A DNA stretch of 64,000 bases from contig JADKJP010000006.1 in assembly GCA_016720935.1 (NCBI GenBank), forward strand, positions 1,302,001 to 1,366,000. Direction: 5' to 3'. The notes below the pieces were generated by a model. It made no database searches, had not been told where the DNA came from, and saw only the letters and a program-made list of their open reading frames with translations. The position numbers and the translations under genes were made by a program. How positions within the stretch are numbered: the stretch's first letter is position 1; the number at the start of each line of letters is the position of its first letter. This DNA comes from Bacteroidota bacterium. GTDB lineage: Bacteria; Bacteroidota; Bacteroidia; AKYH767-A; 2013-40CM-41-45. Shown here one piece after another: positions 25,613-35,649 of the stretch.

Positions 25613-28225
25613 ATGAACTTCAACAATTTCACTATTAAATCACAGGAAGCCATTCAACAGGCACAGCAGCATACAGAACGACTGGGTCAACAGGCGATTG
25701 AACCAGTACATCTGATGCTTGGAATGATGGATGTGGATGAAAATGTACTCCCCTTCATTCTCAAAAAGGTGAATGTTAATCCTGACAGTATTCAATCTGT
25801 CATGAATACACTTGCTGAAGGTTTACCAAAGGTCAGCGGTGGACAGAAATACCTGAGTGATGCAGCCAATAAGGTTGTTCAGCAGGCTCTTTCGTTGGCT
25901 AAAACATTCGGTGACGAATATGTTTCACTCGAACACATTTTTCTTGCGCTGGTAGGATCAAAGGATAAAGCGGGTTTATTGCTGAGGAACGAAGGCGTAA
26001 CAGAGAAAGACACCAAAGCAGCGATTCTTGAATTGAGAAAAGGGAATAAAGTGAATAGCGCTACCGCGGAAGATACTTATAACTCCCTGGGTAAATACGC
26101 AAAAAATCTGAATGAACTTGCCCGTCAGGGCAAGCTGGATCCGGTTATTGGTCGTGATGAAGAAATTCGTCGTGTTCTTCAAATTTTGTCCCGCAGGACC
26201 AAGAATAATCCAATATTAATTGGTGAACCTGGTGTTGGAAAAACCGCCATCGCGGAAGGATTGGCTCACCGGATAATCAATGGAGATGTACCTGAGAACC
26301 TGAAGAGCAAGCAAATCTTTTCTCTCGATATGGGTTCACTAATTGCCGGAGCGAAATACAAAGGGGAATTCGAAGAACGTTTAAAATCTGTGGTGAAAGA
26401 AGTGATTAGTGCCGAAGGAGATATTGTTCTTTTCATCGATGAAATTCACACCCTCGTTGGTGCAGGTGCCGGAGAGGGAGCCATGGACGCGGCGAATATC
26501 CTGAAACCAGCATTGGCACGTGGAGAATTACGGGCAATCGGTGCCACTACACTCGGGGAATATCAAAAGTATATTGAAAAAGACAAAGCCCTTGAACGCC
26601 GTTTTCAAAAAGTTCAGGTTGAAGAACCAAGTACTGAGGATGCGATTTCTATTTTACGCGGACTGAAAGAAAGATATGAAACACATCATAAAGTTCGGAT
26701 TAAGGATGAAGCTATTATAGCCGCTGTTGAATTGAGTGAGCGTTATATATCCGATCGATTCCTTCCGGATAAAGCGATCGATCTGATCGATGAAGCAGCT
26801 TCCAAGTTGAGATTGGAAATTGATTCTGTTCCTGAAGAGTTGGATGAAATGAACCGGAGAATTATGCAGCTGGAAATTGAACGAGAAGCTATCAAACGAG
26901 AAAAAGATGATCGTAAACTCGGTGACCTGAATGAGGAGATCAGTAATCTCAATGAACAACGCAGGCAGTTAAGAGCGAAATGGGAAAATGAAAAGCAGGT
27001 TGTTCAGGGAATTCAAAACATCAAGGAAGCACTGGAAAATTTCAAAGTAGAAGCTGAACAAGCGGAACGTGCGGGTGATTATGGGAAAGTCGCGGAAATC
27101 CGATACGGCCGGGTTCGTGAAGCGGAAACGAAGTTGCATGAACTGGAAAAACAATTGAGTTCAATGCAATCGGAATCCGCGTTGATTAAGGAAGAAGTGG
27201 ATTCTGAAGATATCGCCGGAGTTGTATCGCGCTGGACAGGCATTCCTGTGACTCGAATGCTTCAGAGTGAACGTGAAAAATTACTTCATCTTGAAGGAGA
27301 ATTACACAAACGTGTTGTTGGACAAACTGAAGCCATCGCTGCTCTGGCAGACGCTGTACGCAGAAGTCGGGCTGGATTGCAGGATTCGAAAAAACCTATC
27401 GGTTCTTTCATTTTCCTTGGAACAACCGGTGTCGGTAAAACTGAGCTTGCCAAAGCTCTCGCGGAATTTCTCTTTAACGATGAAAACGCGATGACTCGCA
27501 TCGACATGAGCGAATACCAGGAAAGACATACAGTGTCACGATTGATTGGCGCACCTCCGGGTTATGTAGGATATGAAGAAGGTGGTCAGCTGACGGAATC
27601 AGTCCGTCGCCGGCCCTATTCTGTGGTGCTTCTGGATGAGATTGAAAAAGCGCATCCGGATGTATTCAACATACTCCTCCAGGTTCTGGATGACGGAAGG
27701 TTGACTGACAATAAAGGTCGCACTGCAAATTTCAAAAACACCATTATCATCATGACCTCAAATATTGGTTCTCATCTGATACAGGAGAGTTTTGAAGATA
27801 TGAATGAAATCAATAAGGATGATGTAATCGCGAAGACAAAGAACAAGGTTTACGAATTGCTCAAGAAAACAATTCGCCCTGAATTCTTAAACCGTATCGA
27901 TGAAATCATCATGTTTCAACCGCTTACACGTGATGAAGTGCGCGATATTCTGGAGTTGCAGTTTTCACTCTTGCAAAAAATGCTTTTACAAAACAACATC
28001 ACAATCACAGCCACTGAACTCGCTATCGATTGGTTGGCTCAACTCGGTTATGATCCACAGTTCGGCGCAAGGCCTTTGAAGCGTGTGATGCAGAAAAAAG
28101 TATTGAACGAATTGTCAAAACAAATTCTGGCAGGGAATGTTCAAAAGGATGATCACATTGAACTGGATGTCAATACAAACCATGAATTCATTTTTCACAA
28201 TAGTCCAAAATTGGCAGAAATTTGA
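25613..28225 (+). CDS. clpB: ClpB disaggregase (AAA+ chaperone)
   Basis: 870 residues, the full family length. Order: Clp N-domain (about 1-145), AAA1 with GEPGVGKT and VLFIDEIHTLVGAGAG, the coiled-coil middle domain (about 400-525; ELDEMNRRIMQLEIEREAIK, EEISNLNEQRRQLRAKWENE), AAA2 with GTTGVGKTELAKAL and VVLLDEIEKAHPDV, and the C-terminal D2 small domain (GYDPQFGARPLKRVMQKKVL). The middle domain shows it is ClpB, not ClpA/ClpC. With DnaK it dissolves protein aggregates after stress. It has its own terminator; the upstream palindrome may control it. Confidence 0.97.
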   Translation: MNFNNFTIKSQEAIQQAQQHTERLGQQAIEPVHLMLGMMDVDENVLPFILKKVNVNPDSIQSVMNTLAEGLPKVSGGQKYLSDAANKVVQQALSLAKTFGDEYVSLEHIFLALVGSKDKAGLLLRNEGVTEKDTKAAILELRKGNKVNSATAEDTYNSLGKYAKNLNELARQGKLDPVIGRDEEIRRVLQILSRRTKNNPILIGEPGVGKTAIAEGLAHRIINGDVPENLKSKQIFSLDMGSLIAGAKYKGEFEERLKSVVKEVISAEGDIVLFIDEIHTLVGAGAGEGAMDAANILKPALARGELRAIGATTLGEYQKYIEKDKALERRFQKVQVEEPSTEDAISILRGLKERYETHHKVRIKDEAIIAAVELSERYISDRFLPDKAIDLIDEAASKLRLEIDSVPEELDEMNRRIMQLEIEREAIKREKDDRKLGDLNEEISNLNEQRRQLRAKWENEKQVVQGIQNIKEALENFKVEAEQAERAGDYGKVAEIRYGRVREAETKLHELEKQLSSMQSESALIKEEVDSEDIAGVVSRWTGIPVTRMLQSEREKLLHLEGELHKRVVGQTEAIAALADAVRRSRAGLQDSKKPIGSFIFLGTTGVGKTELAKALAEFLFNDENAMTRIDMSEYQERHTVSRLIGAPPGYVGYEEGGQLTESVRRRPYSVVLLDEIEKAHPDVFNILLQVLDDGRLTDNKGRTANFKNTIIIMTSNIGSHLIQESFEDMNEINKDDVIAKTKNKVYELLKKTIRPEFLNRIDEIIMFQPLTRDEVRDILELQFSLLQKMLLQNNITITATELAIDWLAQLGYDPQFGARPLKRVMQKKVLNELSKQILAGNVQKDDHIELDVNTNHEFIFHNSPKLAEI

Positions 28226-28251
28226 GTTAATTACATCAGAAAATGATTTCA

Positions 28252-28281
28252 AGCGACGGAATTATTATTCCGTCGCTTTTC
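28252..28281 (+). terminator. Terminator after clpB
   Basis: Perfect 11-bp stem (28252-28262 with 28267-28277), loop of 4, then T-rich tract. Confidence 0.85.
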
Positions 28282-28316
28282 ATTTTTATACCATACAGAA
28301 TCGATGAGTTCCTTAT

Positions 28317-28324
28317 TATCTTTG
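28317..28324 (+). promoter_or_regulatory. Likely -7 element of the dienelactone hydrolase gene
   Basis: TATCTTTG, exact for TAnnTTTG, 30 bp before the ATG; the -33 element is not evident. Confidence 0.5.
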
Positions 28325-28354
28325 TCATTCTCTCAAATCTAAATAAAAAAAACC

Positions 28355-29191
28355 ATGACCAGAATTCTTGCTCTAATCGCTTTGTTCCTGATACAATATG
28401 GAACTTCCAACGCTCAATCGTGTTGCAGTCCGAGTGCCACTCAAAAATTTGGACAGCTTGCGATGAACTCCGGATTTGTTGCGGCACATGAAGCCCCACT
28501 CCCATTCAGTTACGAAGCTGCCTCGGGTTCAATGATTACATTTAAATGTTCAGATGGAACGAGTGCATCAGCATTCGAAATAAAATCATCCCAACCTACC
28601 GCCAACTGGTTAATTGTCATTCATGAATGGTGGGGATTGAATGATTATATCAAACGGGAAGCTGAAAAACTCCAGGTCGATCTTGGCAAAACAAATGTAT
28701 TGGCAATCGATCTTTACGATGGCAAAATCGCGGAAACTCCGGGTGTTGCTCAGGAACTGATGGGTGGTTTGAAAGATGACAGAGCCAGAATGATTGTTCA
28801 GGGCGCTTTCAGTCACATCGGACCCAAAGCAAAAATATTCACACTCGGCTGGTGCATGGGTGGCGGATGGTCCATGCAAACAGCATTGATGGCCGGAAAA
28901 CAATTGGGAGGTTGTGTATTGTATTACGGAATGCCGGAATCAGATATTGCAAAGCTGAAAACTCTAAAGGCAGATGTTCTTGGCATCTTTGGCACAAAGG
29001 ATGCCTGGATCAACAGTGAGGTGGTCAGCAAATTTGAAAGTAATATGAAAACCGCTGGGAAAAAGCTGACAGTAAAAAATTACGATGCTGATCATGCTTT
29101 TGCTAATCCGAGTAATCCAAAACACGATATAGCTGCTTCCGCAGATGCCTACAATGTCACTTTAAATTTCCTCAAAAGCAGAATGAAGTAA
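28355..29191 (+). CDS. Secreted dienelactone hydrolase family protein
   Basis: 278-residue alpha/beta hydrolase with a signal peptide (MTRILALIALFLIQYGTSNA). The triad typical of dienelactone hydrolases is present: Cys167 in LGWCMGGGWSM, Asp216 in GTKDAWI and His247 in DADHAFANPS; the HEWWGLNDYIK motif near residue 90 is also characteristic. True substrates of such exported Bacteroidota members are mostly unknown, so hydrolysis of a lactone or ester is as far as sequence goes. Two Cys (SCC) directly after the signal might carry a lipid or form a disulfide. Confidence 0.9.
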   Translation: MTRILALIALFLIQYGTSNAQSCCSPSATQKFGQLAMNSGFVAAHEAPLPFSYEAASGSMITFKCSDGTSASAFEIKSSQPTANWLIVIHEWWGLNDYIKREAEKLQVDLGKTNVLAIDLYDGKIAETPGVAQELMGGLKDDRARMIVQGAFSHIGPKAKIFTLGWCMGGGWSMQTALMAGKQLGGCVLYYGMPESDIAKLKTLKADVLGIFGTKDAWINSEVVSKFESNMKTAGKKLTVKNYDADHAFANPSNPKHDIAASADAYNVTLNFLKSRMK

Positions 29192-29300
29192 ACATTGAAT
29201 TTTCTGCTGTTTAATTTATGCGGTGAAAATTTGAAATACCCAAATTAAGGCTTCTTTCAAGCAGGATTTTGTATTTTGTCCTTCATTACGGAATCAATAA

Positions 29301-31223
29301 GTGATTAATTTAATACAACAAATTCTTACCCGATATTGGGGGTATTCTTCTTTCCGTTCATTGCAGCAGGATATTATCCTTTCTGTGATGGAGGGAAATG
29401 ATACACTTGCTCTGATGCCAACCGGTGGCGGGAAATCAATTTGTTTCCAGGTCCCCGCGCTGGCTAAAGACGGGATATGTCTTGTTGTTTCTCCTCTGAT
29501 CGCTCTTATGAAAGATCAGGTAGAGCATTTAAGAGCAAAAGGAATCCCGGCTGTGGCAATTGTTTCCGGAATGAGCAAAAATGAAATAGACATTGCTCTG
29601 GATAATTGCATATATGGAAAAGAAAAATTCCTGTACTTATCTCCTGAACGTCTCAGCTCGGATATTTTTCTTGCTCGTTTGCAAAAAATGAAAATCAATC
29701 TTATCGCGATTGATGAGGCACATTGTATCTCGCAATGGGGTTATGATTTTCGTCCATCCTATTTAAAAATTGCGGAAGTCCGGAACCAATTACCAGGAGT
29801 TCCCATCCTTGCACTTACTGCATCAGCTACTTCGGAAGTTCAGGATGATATTCAGCAAAAGCTGGCTTTTAAATCTCCAAAGGTTTTCAGGAAAAGTTTC
29901 GAGCGGAAGAATATCTCATACATGGTACTTCATGAAGAAGATAAACTTCAGCGAATGCTGAACATCATGCGAAAAATTCAGGGCACCGGAATTGTTTATG
30001 TTCGTACGCGAAAAAAAACAAGAGAAATCGCGGCTTTCCTTCAAAGGAATTCGGTGATTGCTTCCTTCTACCATGCCGGACTGAGTGCTTCCGAACGTGC
30101 TAAAATTCAGGAACAATGGATGAGCGGAAAAGTACGGGTGGTAGTTTCTACCAATGCTTTCGGCATGGGGATAGATAAAAGCAATGTACGATTTGTGGTT
30201 CACCTTGATATTCCTGATAGTTTGGAAGCTTATTATCAGGAGGCTGGTCGGGCCGGACGAGATGAACAGAAGGCTTACGCGGTTTTGTTATACAATGAAA
30301 GTGATATTGTGGATTCTGAACGTCGACTGGAAATGAGTTTTCCTGAAGTTCAGTCTATTCGTCATACCTATCAGGCTCTCGCCAATTATTACCAATTGCC
30401 GGTTGGTTCCGGGAAAGGTGTCAGTTTCGATTTTGACCTGAGCGCTTTTTGCGCCAATTATAATTTACAGGTTGCTGAAACATTTAATTGTTTGAAGGTT
30501 TTGGAAATGCAGGGATTGATTGCTGTTACGGAGTCGTCTGATTTGCATGCACGATTGCGGGTAAAGGCTAATTCACAACAGTTGTATGAATTTCAGGTTA
30601 AAAATACCCGGTTTGACCATTTTGTCAAAGTGATCCTTCGGTCTTATGAAGGGTTGTTTGATGACTATGTAATGATAAAAGAAAGCGAGATTGCTAATCG
30701 TGCCGGAATTACTTTGGAAGAATGTATTTCGCTTCTCAAACAGCTGAGCCAGTTGAGAATATTTAATTATATCGAATCGAAAGATACACCTGAGATTACT
30801 TTTACCGAAGAAAGATTGGACCTGAAAGATTTGCATATCGATCGGGAAAATCTTGCAGATCGAAAAAAGAGATACTTATTCCGGCAGAAGGCTATGTTGA
30901 ATTATGCTTCTTCTACAGATAAATGCAGAAGCGTGCTCCTGCTGAATTATTTTGGAGAAGAATCGCGATCCAGATGCGGTGTATGCGACATCTGTCTGCA
31001 ACGAAATAAAATCGGCGTCAGTGATCTTGAGTTTGAATCCATATCAGAAAAAATAAAGCACTTTTTATCGAAAGGCAATGCTCCACTCGAAGATGTTGTA
31101 AGCACCATACAGGATTTTCGTGAAGATCAGGCACTGAAAGTGATCGAATGGATGATTGATAATTCCAGAATAAAATACGCACGTGGAAACGAACTGGAAT
31201 GGATACATGATTCCGTGTCATGA
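29301..31223 (+). CDS. recQ: ATP-dependent DNA helicase RecQ
   Basis: 640-residue 3'-5' SF2 DNA helicase. Motif I is MPTGGGKSICFQVPAL; motif II and the RecQ aromatic loop are IDEAHCISQWGYDFRPSYLK; motif VI is YYQEAGRAGRDEQKAYAVLL. The zinc cluster is complete (DKCRSVLLLNYFGEE ... RCGVCDICL). The RQC winged helix follows weakly and no HRDC domain is evident, as in the shorter Bacteroidota RecQ. The start is GTG 29301, which gives the family N-terminus; no ATG lies nearby. Confidence 0.95.
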   Translation: MINLIQQILTRYWGYSSFRSLQQDIILSVMEGNDTLALMPTGGGKSICFQVPALAKDGICLVVSPLIALMKDQVEHLRAKGIPAVAIVSGMSKNEIDIALDNCIYGKEKFLYLSPERLSSDIFLARLQKMKINLIAIDEAHCISQWGYDFRPSYLKIAEVRNQLPGVPILALTASATSEVQDDIQQKLAFKSPKVFRKSFERKNISYMVLHEEDKLQRMLNIMRKIQGTGIVYVRTRKKTREIAAFLQRNSVIASFYHAGLSASERAKIQEQWMSGKVRVVVSTNAFGMGIDKSNVRFVVHLDIPDSLEAYYQEAGRAGRDEQKAYAVLLYNESDIVDSERRLEMSFPEVQSIRHTYQALANYYQLPVGSGKGVSFDFDLSAFCANYNLQVAETFNCLKVLEMQGLIAVTESSDLHARLRVKANSQQLYEFQVKNTRFDHFVKVILRSYEGLFDDYVMIKESEIANRAGITLEECISLLKQLSQLRIFNYIESKDTPEITFTEERLDLKDLHIDRENLADRKKRYLFRQKAMLNYASSTDKCRSVLLLNYFGEESRSRCGVCDICLQRNKIGVSDLEFESISEKIKHFLSKGNAPLEDVVSTIQDFREDQALKVIEWMIDNSRIKYARGNELEWIHDSVS

Positions 31224-31259
31224 TTAATTTCATGTCATGAAAATAATTTATTCTTGTTC

Positions 31260-31853
31260 ATGAAACTGGATCTTGATTTTTATACCCGGAAGGATGTCGT
31301 GAAAATTGCCAGAAATTTACTCGGCAAATCTTTGTTCACCAGATTTGAGGGGAAATTAACCGGTGGAATTATCACCGAAACGGAGGCATACGCGGGTGTT
31401 ACCGACCGTGCTTCACACGCATTCGGAGGCCGAAGAACTGCACGAACAGAAATCATGTACAAACTTGGTGGAACTGCTTATGTTTATTTGTGCTACGGTG
31501 TTCACTCGCTTTTCAATGTTGTTACCAATATTGAAGGTGTTCCGCATGCGGTACTGATCAGGGCAATTTTCCCGACAACAGGAATGGAAACTATTCGTGC
31601 AAGGCGAAATTCAGGGAACAAAGCCTTGAAGAAAATTTGCGCCGGTCCGGGAACTGTTTCATCCGGATTAGGAATTCACTATTCACACACAGGAATCAGC
31701 TTGCTTGAAAATAAAATCTGGATCGAGGACAAGCAGCTGGACATCGATGAAAAACAGATCATTACAGGACCACGTGTAGGAGTAGATTATGCCGGAAAGG
31801 ATGCGCTTCTGCCCTATCGTTTTATTCTGAAAGAAGGTTTTCCCATGGAGTAA
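31260..31853 (+). CDS. DNA-3-methyladenine glycosylase (AAG/MPG family)
   Basis: 197 residues. It removes alkylated purines from DNA in base excision repair. Family motifs are ITETEAYAGVTDRASHAFGG, the DNA-binding GTAYVYLCYGVHSLFNVVT with the intercalating Tyr region, and GPRVGVDYAGKDA near the end. ATG 31260 is chosen over an in-frame TTG at 31254. It starts 36 bp after recQ, so a repair pair recQ-mpg is likely, followed 37 bp later by an rRNA methyltransferase gene. Confidence 0.93.
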   Translation: MKLDLDFYTRKDVVKIARNLLGKSLFTRFEGKLTGGIITETEAYAGVTDRASHAFGGRRTARTEIMYKLGGTAYVYLCYGVHSLFNVVTNIEGVPHAVLIRAIFPTTGMETIRARRNSGNKALKKICAGPGTVSSGLGIHYSHTGISLLENKIWIEDKQLDIDEKQIITGPRVGVDYAGKDALLPYRFILKEGFPME

Positions 31854-31890
31854 TTTTTCTTCTCGATTTTTTCCGGTTTCTTTGCCGGAT

Positions 31891-33075
31891 ATGAATAAAT
31901 TCCCCAGGATCATACTTCAGCCCAAAAAAGAAAGATCACTGATGTTATTTCACCCCTGGCTATTTTCAGGTGCTGTGAAAAAGACAGAAGGTGAAATTGC
32001 GGAAGGAGATATCGTTGAAATTTTTTCAGCGGATAACCGCTATCTCGCTACCGGACATTATCACGAGGGCTCAATCAAAGCCAGGATATTTTCCTTTGAA
32101 CGAACAGATGCGCTACTCCCATTCTGGAGGGAAAAGCTCGCTGCAGCTTTTGCGGTTCGGGAAGGTCTTGGTCTTGTGGAAAATGCTGACACTACGGTTT
32201 ATCGCCTGGTGCATGCAGAGGGCGATGGACTTCCCGGACTGATCATCGATATTTACGGGAGTGTTGCAGTGATTCAAACGCATACTCTTGGTATGTATCG
32301 ACTGGTAAATGTTTTCGCTGAAGCATTGAAAGATATTTATAAAGGCCGGCTGACTACCATTTATGACAAAAGTGCTGATGCTATGAGTAAGCAAGCACTT
32401 AGTATTGATTCGAATCATTTCATTTTTGGAAATGAATCTGATACTGTTGTCAGAGAAAATGGAATTTCATTTTATGTCAATTGGGTAGAAGGTCAAAAGA
32501 CCGGTTTTTTTATTGATCAAAGGGAAAACCGGGATTTACTCAGGAGATATACTGTTGGTAAAAACGTACTGAATACATTTTCCTATTCCGGAGGTTTCTC
32601 CATGTATGCGCTTTCTTCGCCTGCTAAACTGGTTCATTCGGTTGACAGTTCAAAGAAAGCGGCGGAATGGGCAATCCGGAATGCTCAGTTAAACAATGTT
32701 TCTGGATCACATACATTTTTTACTGAAGATGTTTTTGATCACCTCAAAGGGAGTGATAAATTCTATGATGTGATTATACTTGATCCTCCTGCATTTGCGA
32801 AACATCTGAGTTCAGTTGACAAAGCCACCATTGGTTACAGAAATCTGAATACGGAAGGTTTCAAACGCATCGCTCCCGGAGGAATTTTGTTTACATTTTC
32901 CTGTTCCCAGGTTATTGATAAAAATCTTTTCCGGAAAATTGTATTCCAGGCAGCCGCGCAATCCGGAAGGAATGTCAGAATACTTCATCAGTTATCACAG
33001 GGCCCTGATCACCCGATTTCCATTTACCATCCGGAAGGAGAATATCTCAAGGGATTGGTACTACTTGTTGATTGA
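31891..33075 (+). CDS. Class I SAM-dependent rRNA methyltransferase, RlmI-like
   Basis: 394 residues with an N-terminal PUA domain (about 1-85; LMLFHPWLFSGAVKKTEGEI), a central RlmI/EEHEE domain and a Rossmann methyltransferase. Motifs are WVEGQKTGFFIDQRENRDLL, the SAM site NTFSYSGGFSMYAL, and DPPAFAK with FSCSQ (the Cys used by m5C methyltransferases). The E. coli relative methylates C1962 of 23S rRNA; this is the best guess here. ATG 31891 is the family-like start. Confidence 0.92.
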   Translation: MNKFPRIILQPKKERSLMLFHPWLFSGAVKKTEGEIAEGDIVEIFSADNRYLATGHYHEGSIKARIFSFERTDALLPFWREKLAAAFAVREGLGLVENADTTVYRLVHAEGDGLPGLIIDIYGSVAVIQTHTLGMYRLVNVFAEALKDIYKGRLTTIYDKSADAMSKQALSIDSNHFIFGNESDTVVRENGISFYVNWVEGQKTGFFIDQRENRDLLRRYTVGKNVLNTFSYSGGFSMYALSSPAKLVHSVDSSKKAAEWAIRNAQLNNVSGSHTFFTEDVFDHLKGSDKFYDVIILDPPAFAKHLSSVDKATIGYRNLNTEGFKRIAPGGILFTFSCSQVIDKNLFRKIVFQAAAQSGRNVRILHQLSQGPDHPISIYHPEGEYLKGLVLLVD

Positions 33076-33169
33076 GGATCTCAGGTAGTTAAGAATGTCG
33101 GGAAATGAAAATGTTCATATTTGTAGCAGAATAATTTTTCAACCTGCGCAAAGGTTGACGGGTCTGACT

Positions 33170-33177
33170 TAATTTTG
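33170..33177 (+). promoter_or_regulatory. Likely -7 element of the MATE gene
   Basis: TAATTTTG followed by C, exact for TAnnTTTG; the predicted transcript would begin about 9 nt before the ATG (nearly leaderless). Confidence 0.45.
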
Positions 33178-33191
33178 CCCTTTGATTCCAT

Positions 33192-34523
33192 ATGCAGGTA
33201 CAAACAAGCTATCGCGACATTATAAAAATGGCTTATCCTGTGATCATCGGGTCACTGGCTACCACCCTTTTGAACATCACTGACACAGCCTTTTTAGGGC
33301 GGGTCGGAGAGGTTGAGTTGGGAGCATCTGCTGTCGGTGGTGTTTTGTATTTTGTTTTTGTCATGATTGGCATATCCATTGGAATCGGTGCTCAGATTTT
33401 GATTGCCAGAAGAGCCGGTGAAAAAAAGGAAAGTGAGATAGGCGAAATTTTTGACAATAGCTTATACATTCTGTTTGGACTCAGTTTAGTCTTGTTTATT
33501 ATTCTGGAATTTTTGTCTCCGCTTTTGCTTCGTCTCATTTTGGATTCGGAGCCAATTATTGACGCAAGCATCCGTTTTTTGCATTACAGGGCGTATGGAA
33601 TTTTCTTTATCATGCTGGCCACTGTATTTCGTTCATTTTATGTTGGAATCGCACAGCCAAGGGTATATGGGATCTATTCCTTCATCATGGCGTTGGTAAA
33701 TATTCTGCTTGGTTACTTATTGATTTTTGGAAATTGGGGTTTCCCGAAAATGGGAATCGAAGGAGCAGGCCTTGCTTCCACCATTTCCGAATTGATTGCT
33801 TTGATTTATATTTTTGGTTACACTTCAGTGAAACGCGGGATTAAGCAATTTCAATTGTTTCGATTCAGAAGGATAGACTGGAAACTAATTTCAGGGATCA
33901 TGAATCTGTCAGCCCCGTTGGTTGTACAGAATTTATTATCCATGGGAGCATGGTTTGTGTTTTTCATTTTCATAGAAAAAATCGGTGCTCATGAACTTGC
34001 AATTTCAAATATTGTACGGGGAGCTTACATGGTTGCGATGACTCCAATCTGGGGGTTTTCCATCGCGGCAAATAGTATGGTCAGCAACATCATCGGACAG
34101 GGGAAAAGTGAAGAAGTGATCGCACTTTTGAACAGGATTATTAAACTGGCACTGTTGGTAACCGGAATTATGGCCCTGATTAACGCTTCTATACCGCGTT
34201 TGATACTTCGCATTTTTACTGTTGATGAAATCCTCATTCAGGATTCCTTAGGTTCATTTTATGTGGTTATTTTTGCGATGTTATTTTTTGCATTCGCGAT
34301 TGTGTGTATCAGCGCTGTGAGTGGTACCGGTGCAACGCGTGCCGCTCTGTACATTGAAATCGCGGCAATACTGATTTACATGATCTACAATTATGTGATC
34401 ACCTTTCTGTTCCATGGAACCGTAGAAATGGTGTGGATGTCAGAAATTATTTATTGGATCTTCACCGGCGTTGCCTCCTATATTTTCCTCAGGAGTTTAC
34501 GTTGGAAAAAAATTGTGATTTAA
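33192..34523 (+). CDS. MATE family efflux transporter
   Basis: 443 residues with 12 predicted membrane helices in two pseudo-symmetric halves. Family motifs: GSLATTLLNITDTAFLGRVG near residue 20 and GAQILIARRAGEKKESEIGE near 75. It would export drugs or metabolites in exchange for Na+ or H+; no substrate can be named. It may be co-transcribed with the next gene (18 bp gap). Confidence 0.93.
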   Translation: MQVQTSYRDIIKMAYPVIIGSLATTLLNITDTAFLGRVGEVELGASAVGGVLYFVFVMIGISIGIGAQILIARRAGEKKESEIGEIFDNSLYILFGLSLVLFIILEFLSPLLLRLILDSEPIIDASIRFLHYRAYGIFFIMLATVFRSFYVGIAQPRVYGIYSFIMALVNILLGYLLIFGNWGFPKMGIEGAGLASTISELIALIYIFGYTSVKRGIKQFQLFRFRRIDWKLISGIMNLSAPLVVQNLLSMGAWFVFFIFIEKIGAHELAISNIVRGAYMVAMTPIWGFSIAANSMVSNIIGQGKSEEVIALLNRIIKLALLVTGIMALINASIPRLILRIFTVDEILIQDSLGSFYVVIFAMLFFAFAIVCISAVSGTGATRAALYIEIAAILIYMIYNYVITFLFHGTVEMVWMSEIIYWIFTGVASYIFLRSLRWKKIVI

Positions 34524-34541
34524 CCTCTAACATCTTAAATC

Positions 34542-35509
34542 ATGCACCCTCTCCCCCGAATAATCTTTTACGGAACACCTGAATTTGCAGTACCCAGTCT
34601 TGATATTCTGGTACAAAATGGTTTATCGGTTGTTGCAGTTGTGACGGCTCCTGATAAACCTGCCGGGCGCGGACAAAAAATCCTGCATTCCGCTGTGAAA
34701 CAATATGCCCTTACTAAAAATATACCGGTACTCCAGCCACCGAATTTGAAAGACCCGGCCTTTTTGGAAGACCTTGAAAGAATGGCTCCTGACTTACAGA
34801 TTGTGGTAGCTTTCCGAATGTTACCGGAGAAAGTATGGAAATTTCCTCCTCTTGGAACATTCAATTTACATGCGTCACTTCTTCCGCAATACCGTGGTGC
34901 GGCCCCGATAAACTGGGCAATTATAAACGGAGAAAAAGAAACAGGGATCACTACTTTTTTCTTGCAGCAGGAGATCGATACAGGCAAGATAATTTTTCAG
35001 GAAAAAGTAGAAATCTCAGGCGATGATAATGCCGGAAGTTTGCATGATAAACTGATGGAGTCAGGGTCTGAATTGGTGCTCAAAACAGTTCAGTCGATTA
35101 TTGATAAAAAATCCAACCGGTTGATCAAAATGCAATGGGTGCCGGTGCAACTTTAAAAAGTGCACCCAAGCTTAACAGTGAAAACACAAAAGTGGATATC
35201 CATCATACGGCGGAGGAAGTTCATAATTTCATTCGTGGACTTTCACCATACCCTGCAGCGCATGCGGAATTATTTAATCCGTCGAGTGGGGTTAGTTTTA
35301 AAGTTAAAATTTACAAAAGCACTTTTGAACCCATGGCTCATGATAAGCGTGCAGGTTCCATTGAAACTGATAATAAATCCTATCTGAAAGTTTATTTGCG
35401 CAAAGGAATTGTACAGATTCTTGAACTGCAATTGTCGGGGAGGAACAGGGTGTCGGTCAGAGATTTTCTGAATGGATTCAAACTGGAAGGAATTTGGCAA
35501 TTGAAGTAG
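34542..35509 (+). pseudogene. fmt: Methionyl-tRNA formyltransferase, frame broken at an A6 run
   Basis: Fmt formylates Met-tRNAfMet for initiation. The first frame (34542-35156, 204 aa) has the formyl-THF transferase domain with the catalytic set N108, H110 (TFNLHASLLPQYRGAAPINW) and D146 (EIDTGKI), then ends in non-homologous VPVQL. The C-terminal domain continues in another frame (to 35509) as ATLKSAPKLNSENTKVD and EVHNFIRGLSPYPAA. Adding one A to the run at 35106-35111 joins both into a 322-residue protein of normal length, reading DKKIQPVDQNAMGAGATLK across the joint. So the gene is either recently disrupted, misread in a homopolymer, or rescued by slippage. Normal conservation on both sides argues against an old pseudogene. 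Confidence 0.9.
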
Positions 35510-35649
35510 GATTTCATCATTTCGAATCATATCCATCCCGGAATTGTATTTGAAATGATTTTTTAGGGACAAATTAATCCTTCGCTATTGTTGATAAATA
35601 CATCCACTCGAATCAGTCTTTCTCATTTGTAAAACTGAATTTTGCATCA

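Noticed and set aside
35100..35140. Programmed -1 ribosomal frameshift heptamer in fmt
   Set aside because: The zero-frame reads T AAA AAA, not the X XXY YYZ pattern; no clear downstream stem-loop. Slippage at A6 or a sequence error fits better.
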